From: Verrucomicrobiota bacterium
Lineage (GTDB): Bacteria > Verrucomicrobiota > Verrucomicrobiia > Chthoniobacterales > UBA10450
DNA length: 64,000 nt
Assembly (NCBI GenBank): GCA_003221195.1
Contig: QHQO01000020.1
Span: 17,977-81,976, forward strand
Direction of reading: 5' to 3'
Part shown: piece by piece, positions 52,082 to 60,075 of the stretch
Layout: each line of letters opens with the position of its first letter
Numbering within the stretch: the stretch's first letter is position 1
Notes under the pieces: generated by a model
Databases searched by the model: none
Seen by the model: only the letters and a program-made list of their open reading frames with translations
Told to the model about the DNA's origin: nothing
Program-made: the position numbers and the translations under genes

Positions 52082-53941
52082 ATGAAGAACCAAAACATGA
52101 CAAATAGATTCACAACAGTGCTCTTTGCGCTTGGCTTCTCTGCGCTTTTGCCAATCGCTCAAGCGGTGATGCCAGCACCCGACGGAGGGTATCCCGGTGG
52201 CAACACAGCAGAGGGAACCAGCGCGCTTTTGAGCAGTAGCACCGGCGCATATAACACGGCAATCGGGATATATTCGCTCCTAAGCCTCACTGACGGCAAG
52301 TTCTGCACGGGTGTCGGCGCCGGGACGCTCCTCGCTAACACCGGAGATGGAAACACTGCCACCGGCGCCGGCGCGCTTTTGAGCAACATCAGCGGTACCG
52401 GCAACACTGCCAGCGGGACGTTCGCTCTCTTTTTTAATACAGATGGTGTCGATAACACAGCCACCGGTTTTCGAGCGCTTATGAGCAATACCGGTGTTGA
52501 GAATACTGCAAACGGTTCTGTTGCGCTTCAGAGCAACACCACGGGCGAGGCCAACACAGCGGTTGGTTCGGCAGCGCTCTTCCTCAACACAGAGGGCAGC
52601 GGCAATACGGCCACCGGTGCTTCTGCGCTCTTTGCCAACGAGATCGGCAACTTCAACACAGCCGTTGGTGATGAAGCGCTCTTGAGCAACACCACCGGCG
52701 AAAACAACACAGCCGTTGGAGCGGGTGCCCTTTTGACCAGCGCCACCGGCACCCGCAACGTGGCTGTCGGTTATCAAGCGCTCTTGAACAACACCAACAG
52801 CGATAATACGGCCACCGGTTATCAAGCGCTCTCGAACAACACCACTGGCAACTTCAACTTGGCCAACGGTGTTCAAGCACTCTTTTCGAACACCATGGGC
52901 ACCCAGAACACGGCCAATGGCGCCGTCGCGCTCGCCAACAACACCACCGGCAGCGACAACACCGCCACCGGTGCGAGTGCGCTTCTTTTTAATACAAGCG
53001 GCTCCAACAATACAGCCTCCGGATTTCAGGCGCTCCTTAGCAATGACACCGGCAACTTCAACACGGCCGACGGTGCTCTCGCGCTGTTCAGCAACATCAG
53101 CGGCGGCGACAACGTCGCTACTGGTCGGCAGGCCCTCAATCACAATATAACAGGCGGCAGTAATGTCGCATTAGGTGCTAGTACACTTTTTAACAATACA
53201 GCCGGCCACGACAACGTGGCTGTCGGTTTTCAAGCGCTCTTGAACAACACCGGCAATGGTAACATCGCATTGGGGAGCTCTGCCGGCTTCAATCTCACCA
53301 CGGGTAGTAGCAATATCGATATCGGCGCGCCTGGCATGGCTGGCGAGTCCGGTACCCTGCGCATCGGTTTTAGCCAGTTTCAGACCTTTATCGCGGCAAT
53401 CAGTGGGGTACCCGTTACAGGCACACCAGTTGTTGTAGATGCGTTCGGTCAACTGGGCGTGGCACCCTCCGCGCAGCGTTTCAAGGACAAGATCAAGCCG
53501 ATGGACAAGGCAAGTGAAGCGATCCTGGCGCTCAAACCGGTCACTTTCTGTTACAAGAAGGAGATTGATCCCAATGGCATTCCGCAGTTTGGCCTTGTGG
53601 CTGAGGAGGTGGCAAAAGTGAATCCCAATCTCGTCGCTCGCGACGCCAAAGGCGAGGTTTACACGGTACGTTACGACGCAGTGAACGCGATGTTGCTTAA
53701 TGAGTTTCTTAAAGAGCACAAGGCGTTCCTCGAGGAGCAGCATAAGGTTCAGGAACAAGAAGTGATGATTATTCGGCTAAAGTCGACTGTTGAAAATCAG
53801 GAGGCGACTGCCGCGCAACAGCAGAATGAAATTCAAGCGCTAACCGCAAACCTCAAAGAGCAAGCTGTGCAAATTCAGAAGGTAAGCGCGCAGATTGAAG
53901 CGAACAAGACCGTGACCAAGATGGTTAGCAATACACCGTAG
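52082..53941 (+). CDS. Secreted repeat protein with S74-type intramolecular chaperone (fibre protein 3)
   Basis: 619 residues, the longest of the three. Signal peptide ending IAQA, head VMPAPDGGYPGG, and about 22 units of 17 residues (39 to about 412). The segment before the chaperone differs from paralogues 1 and 2: ISGVPVTGTPVVVDAFGQLG. S74 domain starts SAQRFKDKIKPM, keeping Ser463 and Lys468 in the dyad spacing, with an insert KKEIDPNGIPQFGLVAEEV. Coiled coil ends TKMVSNTP. 46 bp after the previous stop. The divergence in the bridge and chaperone suggests an older duplication than the 1/2 pair. Confidence 0.85.
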   Translation: MKNQNMTNRFTTVLFALGFSALLPIAQAVMPAPDGGYPGGNTAEGTSALLSSSTGAYNTAIGIYSLLSLTDGKFCTGVGAGTLLANTGDGNTATGAGALLSNISGTGNTASGTFALFFNTDGVDNTATGFRALMSNTGVENTANGSVALQSNTTGEANTAVGSAALFLNTEGSGNTATGASALFANEIGNFNTAVGDEALLSNTTGENNTAVGAGALLTSATGTRNVAVGYQALLNNTNSDNTATGYQALSNNTTGNFNLANGVQALFSNTMGTQNTANGAVALANNTTGSDNTATGASALLFNTSGSNNTASGFQALLSNDTGNFNTADGALALFSNISGGDNVATGRQALNHNITGGSNVALGASTLFNNTAGHDNVAVGFQALLNNTGNGNIALGSSAGFNLTTGSSNIDIGAPGMAGESGTLRIGFSQFQTFIAAISGVPVTGTPVVVDAFGQLGVAPSAQRFKDKIKPMDKASEAILALKPVTFCYKKEIDPNGIPQFGLVAEEVAKVNPNLVARDAKGEVYTVRYDAVNAMLLNEFLKEHKAFLEEQHKVQEQEVMIIRLKSTVENQEATAAQQQNEIQALTANLKEQAVQIQKVSAQIEANKTVTKMVSNTP

Positions 53942-54092
53942 AATTGTAGGGCAAAGACTGGTCTGAGCGATAGCCGAATGGGCGCGCTTCGCTTGCCGGG
54001 GTGTTCGCCTCACGCGGATGAATTGCAAAACGCGCGGATTGGCAGGCTACAACATCTTTAGGGTATCGGAACACCTGTAAGGCTACAAGGCA

Positions 54093-54208
54093 TCTCATAA
54101 ACGGTTTGATATGATTGTTCGCGGGCCGAGGGCGGCCAGGCTCCATCGAGACGCATCGACGAGCAACATTGGAGACAGCCTGCCCTCAGGCTGTTTACAT
54201 TTATGAGA
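54093..54208. repeat. Palindromic intergenic element with 9-bp inverted ends
   Basis: TCTCATAAA (54093-54101) and TTTATGAGA (54200-54208) are perfect inverted ends. Between them lie partly complementary arms: GAGGGCGGCCAGGCTCC (from 54128) against GGAGACAGCCTGCCCTC (ending 54187). Located between the last fibre gene and the convergent GreA-like gene. Looks like a dispersed palindrome rather than a plain terminator, though it holds the terminator-like hairpin at 54175-54194. Confidence 0.5.
54175..54194. terminator. Short hairpin between convergent fibre and GreA-like genes
   Basis: Perfect 8-bp stem ACAGCCTG / CAGGCTGT with loop CCCT, followed by TTACATTT on the plus strand. A second smaller hairpin, GGCTG-TAAT-CAGCC, is at 54211-54224. 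Plausible bidirectional terminator for the convergent genes ending at 53941 and 54228. Confidence 0.5.
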
Positions 54209-54227
54209 CGGGCTGTAATCAGCCTAG

Positions 54228-56120
54228 CTACTCCGCCATGGCTGCTTCGACAGTCGATCCGCTGGGAAGAGTAGGGGGCGGCGCCGTTTGATCCGGCGGC
54301 GCGGGCTGGATTGAAACGATCGCAAATTGAGCGGTGCCGTGTTCTGTGTTTAGGGAAATAGTTTCGCCGGCTTTATGACCGAGCAACGCCTGGCCGATGG
54401 CGGTTTGATACGAGATGATGTTATGATCGGGATCACCGTCCCATGCGCCGAGAATGGTGTAGGTTTCCTCCTTGCCCGTCTCCACGTTGCATAGCGTGAC
54501 AATTGTGCCGATGGAAACACGCGACGTATCAACATTTTCAAATGAAGTCCCGCGCGCGTTGTGTAGCATTTGTTCCAGCTCGGTTTTTCGTCGCATCAGG
54601 ACGCTTTGCATCTGCTTGGCCGCTTTAAATTCAAAATTTTCGCTCAGATCGCCATACGATCTCGCGAGCGCGATCTCTCTGGTATTCTCTGGAATTTTCG
54701 TCTTGACCAGCTCTTCGTATTCGGCCTTGCGTCTTTCCAGGCTGCTCCATGAAACGATCAGTGGCCCGGTTTCGTCCTCAGATTGCGCGCCTGTGATCAT
54801 GCTTTCCAGTTCTGGATAAACTTTGACGAGTCTGGCCAGAAGCGAGCGTTTCGTCAGCTCATCGAACAGGTGGCTTAGTTGTAGCCGCCGCATCCAATCG
54901 CGCGCGGTAGCGACGTCGCTTTTCCTGAAGATGTCCCCAAGCAGTTGCCGATCTTCGACCAGTGTGCGGTACAACTTGCCGGTCCGACCGGCGGTATTGT
55001 GTTGTTCGCGCTCCAGCGCCGCGAAAATTGCGCCAAGCAACTCCTGCGTCACCAGTTCGTTCCATTGCTCCCGCTCGCTACAAAGCCAGGCAAGCATCTC
55101 GCTCGTTGCTGAATGTTCCCGGATGCTCCGTTCCAGCATCGTCCGAAGCTCGTCGTGCTTACCACCTTCGCTTAAGATGCGGGGAATTTGCGCAACCATG
55201 CGGCCGTGACTTTGTTGCATCAAATCCAAGCCACGTTCTGTCCAGCGCGGACCGAGCGCGGTCGGCAACGCTTGCAAGATTCGTTTTTCTTTTGCGGCCG
55301 GCAATTTTTGCAAGACCGATATCAGGCGCTCCTCTTCATCAAGAATCAGTTTCGAAAGCGTCAAACCCACATGGGTCGAATGCAGCGAGGCGAGGCGCTC
55401 GAGCAAATCGTCGCGCACGATAACCAGGTCAAACGCAAACTCCGGATGCATTTTCTGGTTGCGCACCGTCATGTTCTCAATCGTCGCGATGATCGGCTGA
55501 AGTTGTTTTTCGGGCTCCCTGAATTGCTGGTGCGATTTTACGATCTGCTCGAGCGCTGCGATTTGTTCTTTTGGCTGCCGCGCCTTGTTAAAAGTGTCGA
55601 GCAGTTCGTCAGCGTACGACACGCCCTCGCCGCGAATTTGAATTGGATCGGTCTTTTTAGAAGGCACGGAAAAAGCGCCGCTTGCCTTGAGCGCTTTCTT
55701 CGTTGATTCCCACCAGCGCTTCCATTCAGTCTCTGTAAAAACATCGCCAATCAGCCATTCACTGATCTGCTGCGCCGTGCCTTTACCGTCCAAACTTTCA
55801 AGAATATTTCGCACCAGCGCAGGCGGATTTTCTCTTGCCAAACTCTTGATCGACGTCAGGTCGGTCGCTTTGCGCGCGAGGAAGTGCTCTGGCGCCAGCG
55901 GCGTGACGTTCTCCGCCGCGTACTCGGCCTGCATCGGATGCGATTTTTTGCCTGCAAAATCAATTACGATCTGGTTGAGCAGCAGGTTCCAGTCGCTCAC
56001 GCGACCGAATCCCCAGCTTTTATGCAGACAAAATGTGCCCGGCTTTAGTTTTTCGAGTTTTTGCGCGGCGCGGGGAGTAAGTTTGCCAGCTTCGACCAGT
56101 TTTTCTAATTCTGTATCCAT
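54228..56120 (-). CDS. GreA-domain transcription elongation factor with long N-terminal extension
   Basis: 630 residues from the ATG at 56120 (a TTG one codon upstream is also in frame). Only the last 180 residues are GreA/GreB. The coiled-coil tip has ARSYGDLSENFEFKAAKQMQ with acidic Asp491 and Glu494 at the positions used for RNA-cleavage stimulation. The C-terminal FKBP-like domain has GTIVTLCN, TYTILGAWDGD and SYQTAIGQALLGHKAGETI. The first 450 residues are helical, apart from an SH3-like stretch near 36-56 (SWGFGRVSDWNLLLNQIVID). Chlamydial GreA proteins also carry a long N-terminal extension (recollection). A Pro-rich tail ends the protein. Likely rescues backtracked RNA polymerase; the extension's role is unknown. 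Confidence 0.88.
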   Translation of the reverse strand: MDTELEKLVEAGKLTPRAAQKLEKLKPGTFCLHKSWGFGRVSDWNLLLNQIVIDFAGKKSHPMQAEYAAENVTPLAPEHFLARKATDLTSIKSLARENPPALVRNILESLDGKGTAQQISEWLIGDVFTETEWKRWWESTKKALKASGAFSVPSKKTDPIQIRGEGVSYADELLDTFNKARQPKEQIAALEQIVKSHQQFREPEKQLQPIIATIENMTVRNQKMHPEFAFDLVIVRDDLLERLASLHSTHVGLTLSKLILDEEERLISVLQKLPAAKEKRILQALPTALGPRWTERGLDLMQQSHGRMVAQIPRILSEGGKHDELRTMLERSIREHSATSEMLAWLCSEREQWNELVTQELLGAIFAALEREQHNTAGRTGKLYRTLVEDRQLLGDIFRKSDVATARDWMRRLQLSHLFDELTKRSLLARLVKVYPELESMITGAQSEDETGPLIVSWSSLERRKAEYEELVKTKIPENTREIALARSYGDLSENFEFKAAKQMQSVLMRRKTELEQMLHNARGTSFENVDTSRVSIGTIVTLCNVETGKEETYTILGAWDGDPDHNIISYQTAIGQALLGHKAGETISLNTEHGTAQFAIVSIQPAPPDQTAPPPTLPSGSTVEAAMAE

Positions 56121-56158
56121 CAATGGGGTTAATGAGTGCCATGTGACCTATAAGTCGT

Positions 56159-57154
56159 ATGGGTCGGGCGCGCAATTTACGATTGCCGTGCGCCCCGCTG
56201 CATGAAAGTCTCCCCGCCGTGACGACGAGTATCTGGTTTTGGATCGCCTTTCACATTGGCGTGTTCATTGCGATTGGGATCGACCTCTTCACGTTCCACC
56301 AGCGCGGCCGGGAATTAAGCATGGCTGCTGCGGCGCGGCGTAGCGTGCTGTGGGTACTTGTGTCGCTTGGATTTAACGCTCTGGTGTGGCGCATCAAAGG
56401 ACCACATCATGGGCTGGATTTTTTCACCGGCTACCTGATCGAATATTCGTTGAGCATGGATAACATTTTTGTTTTCGTGCTCATTTTTGCGCACTTTCAC
56501 GTTCCTCCCCGCGCACAACATCGCGTTTTGGTCTGGGGGATAATCGGGGCATTGATCATGCGGGGCACGATGATCTTGGGCGGTATCGCGCTGGTGCAAC
56601 GCTTCCATTTCATTCTTTATCTCTTCGGTCTTTTCCTGTTGATCACGGCGGCGCAGATGTTTTTTGGAAAACGTCCCGCACATGATTTCGCCGAGGGTTG
56701 GGTGTTGCGAACGTGCCGTCGGATCCTTCCGATTACGCGCGAATTTCATGACGAGCACTTCAAAGTGCGCGTAGATGACCGCTGGATGTTGACCCCGCTC
56801 GCCCTGACCATGATCGTAATCGAGGTCACGGACCTGATTTTTGCAGTCGATTCCATCCCTGCGATCTTCGCGATTACACGCGACCCGTTCATCGTTTATA
56901 CGTCTAATATTTGCGCGATTCTCGGCTTGCGGTCTCTCTATTTTCTGCTGGCCGGTTTGATGAAGCGTTTCATTTACCTGAGAACCGGCCTTGCTCTGGT
57001 GCTCGGTTTCGTCGGCATTAAGATGATTCTCGCAGATTATTTTCCATTGCCGCGCGCCGTCTCGCTGGGAATCATCGTGCTCATTCTCGCTGTTACGATT
57101 GCGATTTCGATGGCGAAGACAAAGAACGATGGTGCAGCCGAAGGCCGAAAATAA
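56159..57154 (+). CDS. TerC/Alx family membrane protein
   Basis: 331 residues; a GTG at 56219 (VTTSIWFW) is an alternative start that would remove a non-hydrophobic 20-residue head. About nine membrane helices. Family motifs: FFTGYLIEYSLSMDNIFVF with the membrane-buried Asp and Asn, and LTMIVIEVTDLIFAVDSIPAIFAIT with the second acidic pair. TerC/Alx proteins are linked to tellurite resistance, manganese export and metal insertion into secreted proteins. Only 38 bp separate it from the divergent GreA-like gene, so no manganese riboswitch is present upstream. Substrate is inferred only from the family. Confidence 0.9.
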   Translation: MGRARNLRLPCAPLHESLPAVTTSIWFWIAFHIGVFIAIGIDLFTFHQRGRELSMAAAARRSVLWVLVSLGFNALVWRIKGPHHGLDFFTGYLIEYSLSMDNIFVFVLIFAHFHVPPRAQHRVLVWGIIGALIMRGTMILGGIALVQRFHFILYLFGLFLLITAAQMFFGKRPAHDFAEGWVLRTCRRILPITREFHDEHFKVRVDDRWMLTPLALTMIVIEVTDLIFAVDSIPAIFAITRDPFIVYTSNICAILGLRSLYFLLAGLMKRFIYLRTGLALVLGFVGIKMILADYFPLPRAVSLGIIVLILAVTIAISMAKTKNDGAAEGRK

Positions 57155-57199
57155 GTATTGCCTTTGCTCGCCCGTATTTGATTAACTTGATAACGCCAT

Positions 57200-57619
57200 A
57201 TGAAATCTCTGGCTGTCTTCTCATTGGTGGTCGGCCTTGCCGGAATTTGTCTTGGAGATATTCAGGATCCGCCTGCGAATGACTATGGGCCAACGCGGAA
57301 ACTCGGCCGCGGTTTCTCGAACTTTCTGTGGGCGCCGACGGAAATCATTGTGAACATTAACAAAGTCAACAAGGAGGAAGGCAACAACGCTGCGTTTGGC
57401 TACGGTGTGGTTCGTGGCGTCGGGCGCTCAGCTACGCGACACGTAGCGGGGCTCATTGAGATTCTGACCTGGCCCTTTCCAATCTGGCGCGACAGCTATT
57501 ACCCCATTTTGCCACCGGAAATTCCGTATATTCACGCCGGCTATTCAGAATTTCCTCCTGAGATTGGCAACGAATCAAAGTATCCCTATGTTCGGGATTA
57601 CGATCAGGATCCGTATTAG
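57200..57619 (+). CDS. Exosortase-system-associated TIGR04073-like secreted protein
   Basis: 139 residues with a signal peptide (MKSLAVFSLVVGLAGICLG). The mature part has RKLGRGFSNFLWAPTEIIVN, INKVNKEEGNNAAFGYGVVR, and GVGRSATRHVAGLIEILTWP, which fits my memory of the TIGR04073 family found in genomes with exosortase/PEP-CTERM systems. The C-terminal third is rich in Pro and Tyr. Function is unknown. No exosortase or PEP-CTERM substrate is in the window. Convergent with the acidic protein gene; stops are 53 bp apart. Confidence 0.75.
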   Translation: MKSLAVFSLVVGLAGICLGDIQDPPANDYGPTRKLGRGFSNFLWAPTEIIVNINKVNKEEGNNAAFGYGVVRGVGRSATRHVAGLIEILTWPFPIWRDSYYPILPPEIPYIHAGYSEFPPEIGNESKYPYVRDYDQDPY

Positions 57620-57672
57620 CTTCGGTTCCTCCGAAAGTATGCGGGACATCACGGGGCGACCTCCCTGCCTGG

Positions 57673-58896
57673 TTAGCGCGATCGCAGCTCTTTGATTAAT
57701 TCCAACACTTCCTCGCGGATCGCAAAAAGCTCGCTCCGATAGTAAGCAAGCCGGTCTGCCGGAAGAAAGTCCTTCACTCTCGTGGTGTCCGCGGCTGCGA
57801 TCGTCTTGTTCAAAATCTCCAGAATACGTTTGAGCCATGCGACCACCATTCCCGGTTCAAAGAAATCATCGCCGCGTGCAACTCCTCCTAACGCGCCGGC
57901 AAGCTTAGCGCTGAGTGTCATAAAACCGCTGACGAACTCGGCAAGTTGCTCATCTTCTTCTTCGGGGAAATGTTCTGCTGCCTTTAACTCATCGAGTAGG
58001 GCATGCAAGGTATCATGGGCGCGTTTCTCGATGGGATGCAAAATGTGGCCGCGCTCGTCACGCACCCAATCAATGCCTTCACGCATCGGATCGGGCGGCG
58101 GCAATTCATAATCCTCAATATCGTTCTCGGATTGGTCTTCCTTTTCCTCGTCGATCGTCGCTTCCAAATCCTCCGCCTCATGCTCGTGTTCTTGCTCGTG
58201 CTGGTCCTCTTGTTCGTCCTCTCGATCGAGTGCCTCCTCAAGCCAGGACCATCCCATCTCACGGGCGATAATCCGTTCGCTATCGGGATGGTCCGCATAT
58301 TTCTCCAGTAATCGCCCATATTTTTCTGTCAGCGCATCGCTTTCGCGGAGAAATTGCTCATACCGCACTTCGTCCCATTCTTGCGTCTCGCCGTCCTGGG
58401 TGATCGCAATAGCAAACGGCGTTTCTTGTTCAGCGATGCGGCGGTCGCGCTCGGCAATTTCTTCTTTGGTATAACGCCATGCTGGCTCGGAGATTTGCAG
58501 ACGATAATCTGTGCTTTCGATCACCACGCGGCCGCTGCGTTCGCTGAACCACTCGAGATATACCGCATTCGCCATGTGTTCGGGTGGCGTCTCGCCGCGT
58601 CGGGAGATTGCCAGCGCTTCTTCAATGGAAACGTCGAACACGCGCACTTTGCGTGCGGCGGTGATATCGCCAGCGGGGCCACGCTGTTGACGAGCGGGCG
58701 GTTTCGTCGTCATCGGGACCGGGTCCGGATTTTCAAAGCTCAACTCGCAGCCGGCGAGGTCGGGCGCGCAATCGCCTGCTAATTCCAACACCAGCGGCTC
58801 GTCAATGCCGGCCAGCCAAATCTCACCGGTCACGCGCCCGCGCGTACGGTTATCGATTTTGCCACGTAAGACGTGTTCGTGAAGTCGCCAGGCCAT
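57673..58896 (-). CDS. Highly acidic protein of unknown function
   Basis: 407 residues from the ATG at 58896; the frame is open to 59247 but that part is antisense to the divergent methyltransferase gene. Residues 1-60 form a beta-rich domain (GRVTGEIWLAGIDEPLVLEL), 80-220 a mixed helical region with AVYLEWFSERSGRVVIES. Residues about 222-263 are an extreme Asp/Glu/Gln/His run (DEQEDQHEQEHEHEAEDLEA), predicted disordered and possibly metal-binding. The C-terminal 120 residues are helical (EKRAHDTLHALLDELKAAEH). Not recognised; similar unknown proteins occur in Verrucomicrobia by recollection. Divergent from the methyltransferase, 94 bp between starts. Confidence 0.7.
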   Translation of the reverse strand: MAWRLHEHVLRGKIDNRTRGRVTGEIWLAGIDEPLVLELAGDCAPDLAGCELSFENPDPVPMTTKPPARQQRGPAGDITAARKVRVFDVSIEEALAISRRGETPPEHMANAVYLEWFSERSGRVVIESTDYRLQISEPAWRYTKEEIAERDRRIAEQETPFAIAITQDGETQEWDEVRYEQFLRESDALTEKYGRLLEKYADHPDSERIIAREMGWSWLEEALDREDEQEDQHEQEHEHEAEDLEATIDEEKEDQSENDIEDYELPPPDPMREGIDWVRDERGHILHPIEKRAHDTLHALLDELKAAEHFPEEEDEQLAEFVSGFMTLSAKLAGALGGVARGDDFFEPGMVVAWLKRILEILNKTIAAADTTRVKDFLPADRLAYYRSELFAIREEVLELIKELRSR

Positions 58897-58989
58897 AATG
58901 AAATGACGAAGCACGAATGACGAATGACGAAAGAATGTCAAAACCAGAATTGAGTTGGCGTTTGCGATTCGCTCGGTCGAGATGTTTGT

Positions 58990-60075
58990 GTGCGCATTGT
59001 TGATCTGAAAATCGAAGACATTGCCTTCGGCGGGAAAGGGGTCGGACGCGAGCAAGGGAAGGCTATTTTCGTTCCGTACACCATTGAGGCCGAACTCGTT
59101 TCTGCGGAGATCGTGCGCGAGAAAAAACAATTTGCCGAGGCGGAGTTGGTGGAAGTTAAGGAAAGCTCCCCACATCGCGTCACACCGAAGTGCCCCTATT
59201 TTGGCCGCTGCGGCGGATGCGCATACCAGCACATCGACTACGAACATCAGCTCGCAATTAAATGGCGGCAGGTGCGTAACGTTCTCCAGCGAATCGGCAA
59301 GCTAAGAGATATTCCTCTGCGCCCCATCATCCCGTCGCCAAAGCAGTACGAATATCGCAATCGTATCACGGTTCATGCACAGAATGGGATGATCGGATTT
59401 TTCCGGCGCGATTCACATCGCTTGATCGACATCGAGCGGTGCCCCATCTCCTGCGACGAAGTGAATCAAGCGCTGACGGAACTGCGGGAGCGAAATCCGC
59501 CCGATGGGCATTTCACCTTGCGCACGTTCTCGAGCCGGCGTGTTTTCTCTCAAACCAATGATCAGGTTGCAACTGCATTGCGCGATTTGATTGCCGATCT
59601 TGTTCCGGCGAATCAGGATCTCCTTATCGATGCTTACTGCGGTGCAGGATTCTTCGCCAAAGCATTGCTCAACAAGTTTAAGCGTGTTGTCGGAATCGAT
59701 TGGGACAAGTTCGCAATCGCGGCCGCAAAAGAAAACGCGACCGAGAAGGAAACCTATATCGCGGGCGATGTGGAAGAAGAACTTGGTCGCTTGAACTTGA
59801 CTGCTTTAAACAGTCAAGTTTCGCGGCGCAAGACTGATGATTCGGCGGTCATGACGCTTATTGTGGATCCTCCCGCGATCGGCCTTTCGGTAAGTGTGCG
59901 CCGCGCAATTCTCGATCTTGCGCCAGCGACGCTGATTTACGTTTCATGCAACCCAGCGACGCTGGCACGCGACTTAAAAGAGCTGCACGGGAAATTCACG
60001 ATCGATTCGGTTACGCCGCTCGACATGTTTCCGCAAACCGCCGAGATCGAAGTAGCGGTGCATCTTCACGCATAG
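58990..60075 (+). CDS. RlmD/TrmA-family RNA (uracil-5-)-methyltransferase
   Basis: 361 residues, GTG start. A shortened TRAM-like N-terminal beta domain (IEDIAFGGKGVGREQGKAIF). Iron-sulfur cysteines in CPYFGRCGGCAYQH (C-x5-C-x2-C) with a fourth in ERCPIS. SAM site LLIDAYCGAGFFAKALL, IVDPPAIGLS, and the catalytic Cys in IYVSCNPATLARDL. Methylates C5 of a uridine in 23S rRNA (U1939 or U747) or tRNA (U54); the 4Fe-4S cluster favours an RlmC/RlmD-type enzyme. It is shorter than E. coli RlmD. Its 3' end overlaps the convergent permease stop by 10 bp. Confidence 0.9.
   Translation: MRIVDLKIEDIAFGGKGVGREQGKAIFVPYTIEAELVSAEIVREKKQFAEAELVEVKESSPHRVTPKCPYFGRCGGCAYQHIDYEHQLAIKWRQVRNVLQRIGKLRDIPLRPIIPSPKQYEYRNRITVHAQNGMIGFFRRDSHRLIDIERCPISCDEVNQALTELRERNPPDGHFTLRTFSSRRVFSQTNDQVATALRDLIADLVPANQDLLIDAYCGAGFFAKALLNKFKRVVGIDWDKFAIAAAKENATEKETYIAGDVEEELGRLNLTALNSQVSRRKTDDSAVMTLIVDPPAIGLSVSVRRAILDLAPATLIYVSCNPATLARDLKELHGKFTIDSVTPLDMFPQTAEIEVAVHLHA

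Noticed and set aside
48887-53941. Possible CRISPR array or phage tail module
   Set aside because: The regular repeats are coding 51-bp units that diverge in sequence, with no unique spacers. No cas or phage structural genes flank them, and each gene has a Sec signal peptide.
56121-56158. Manganese (yybP-ykoY) riboswitch ahead of the TerC-family gene
   Set aside because: Only 38 bp lie between the divergent starts, too short for the aptamer.
58897-59247. N-terminal 117-residue extension of the acidic protein
   Set aside because: It is antisense to the divergent RNA methyltransferase gene and its peptide looks non-coding; the ATG at 58896 is preferred.
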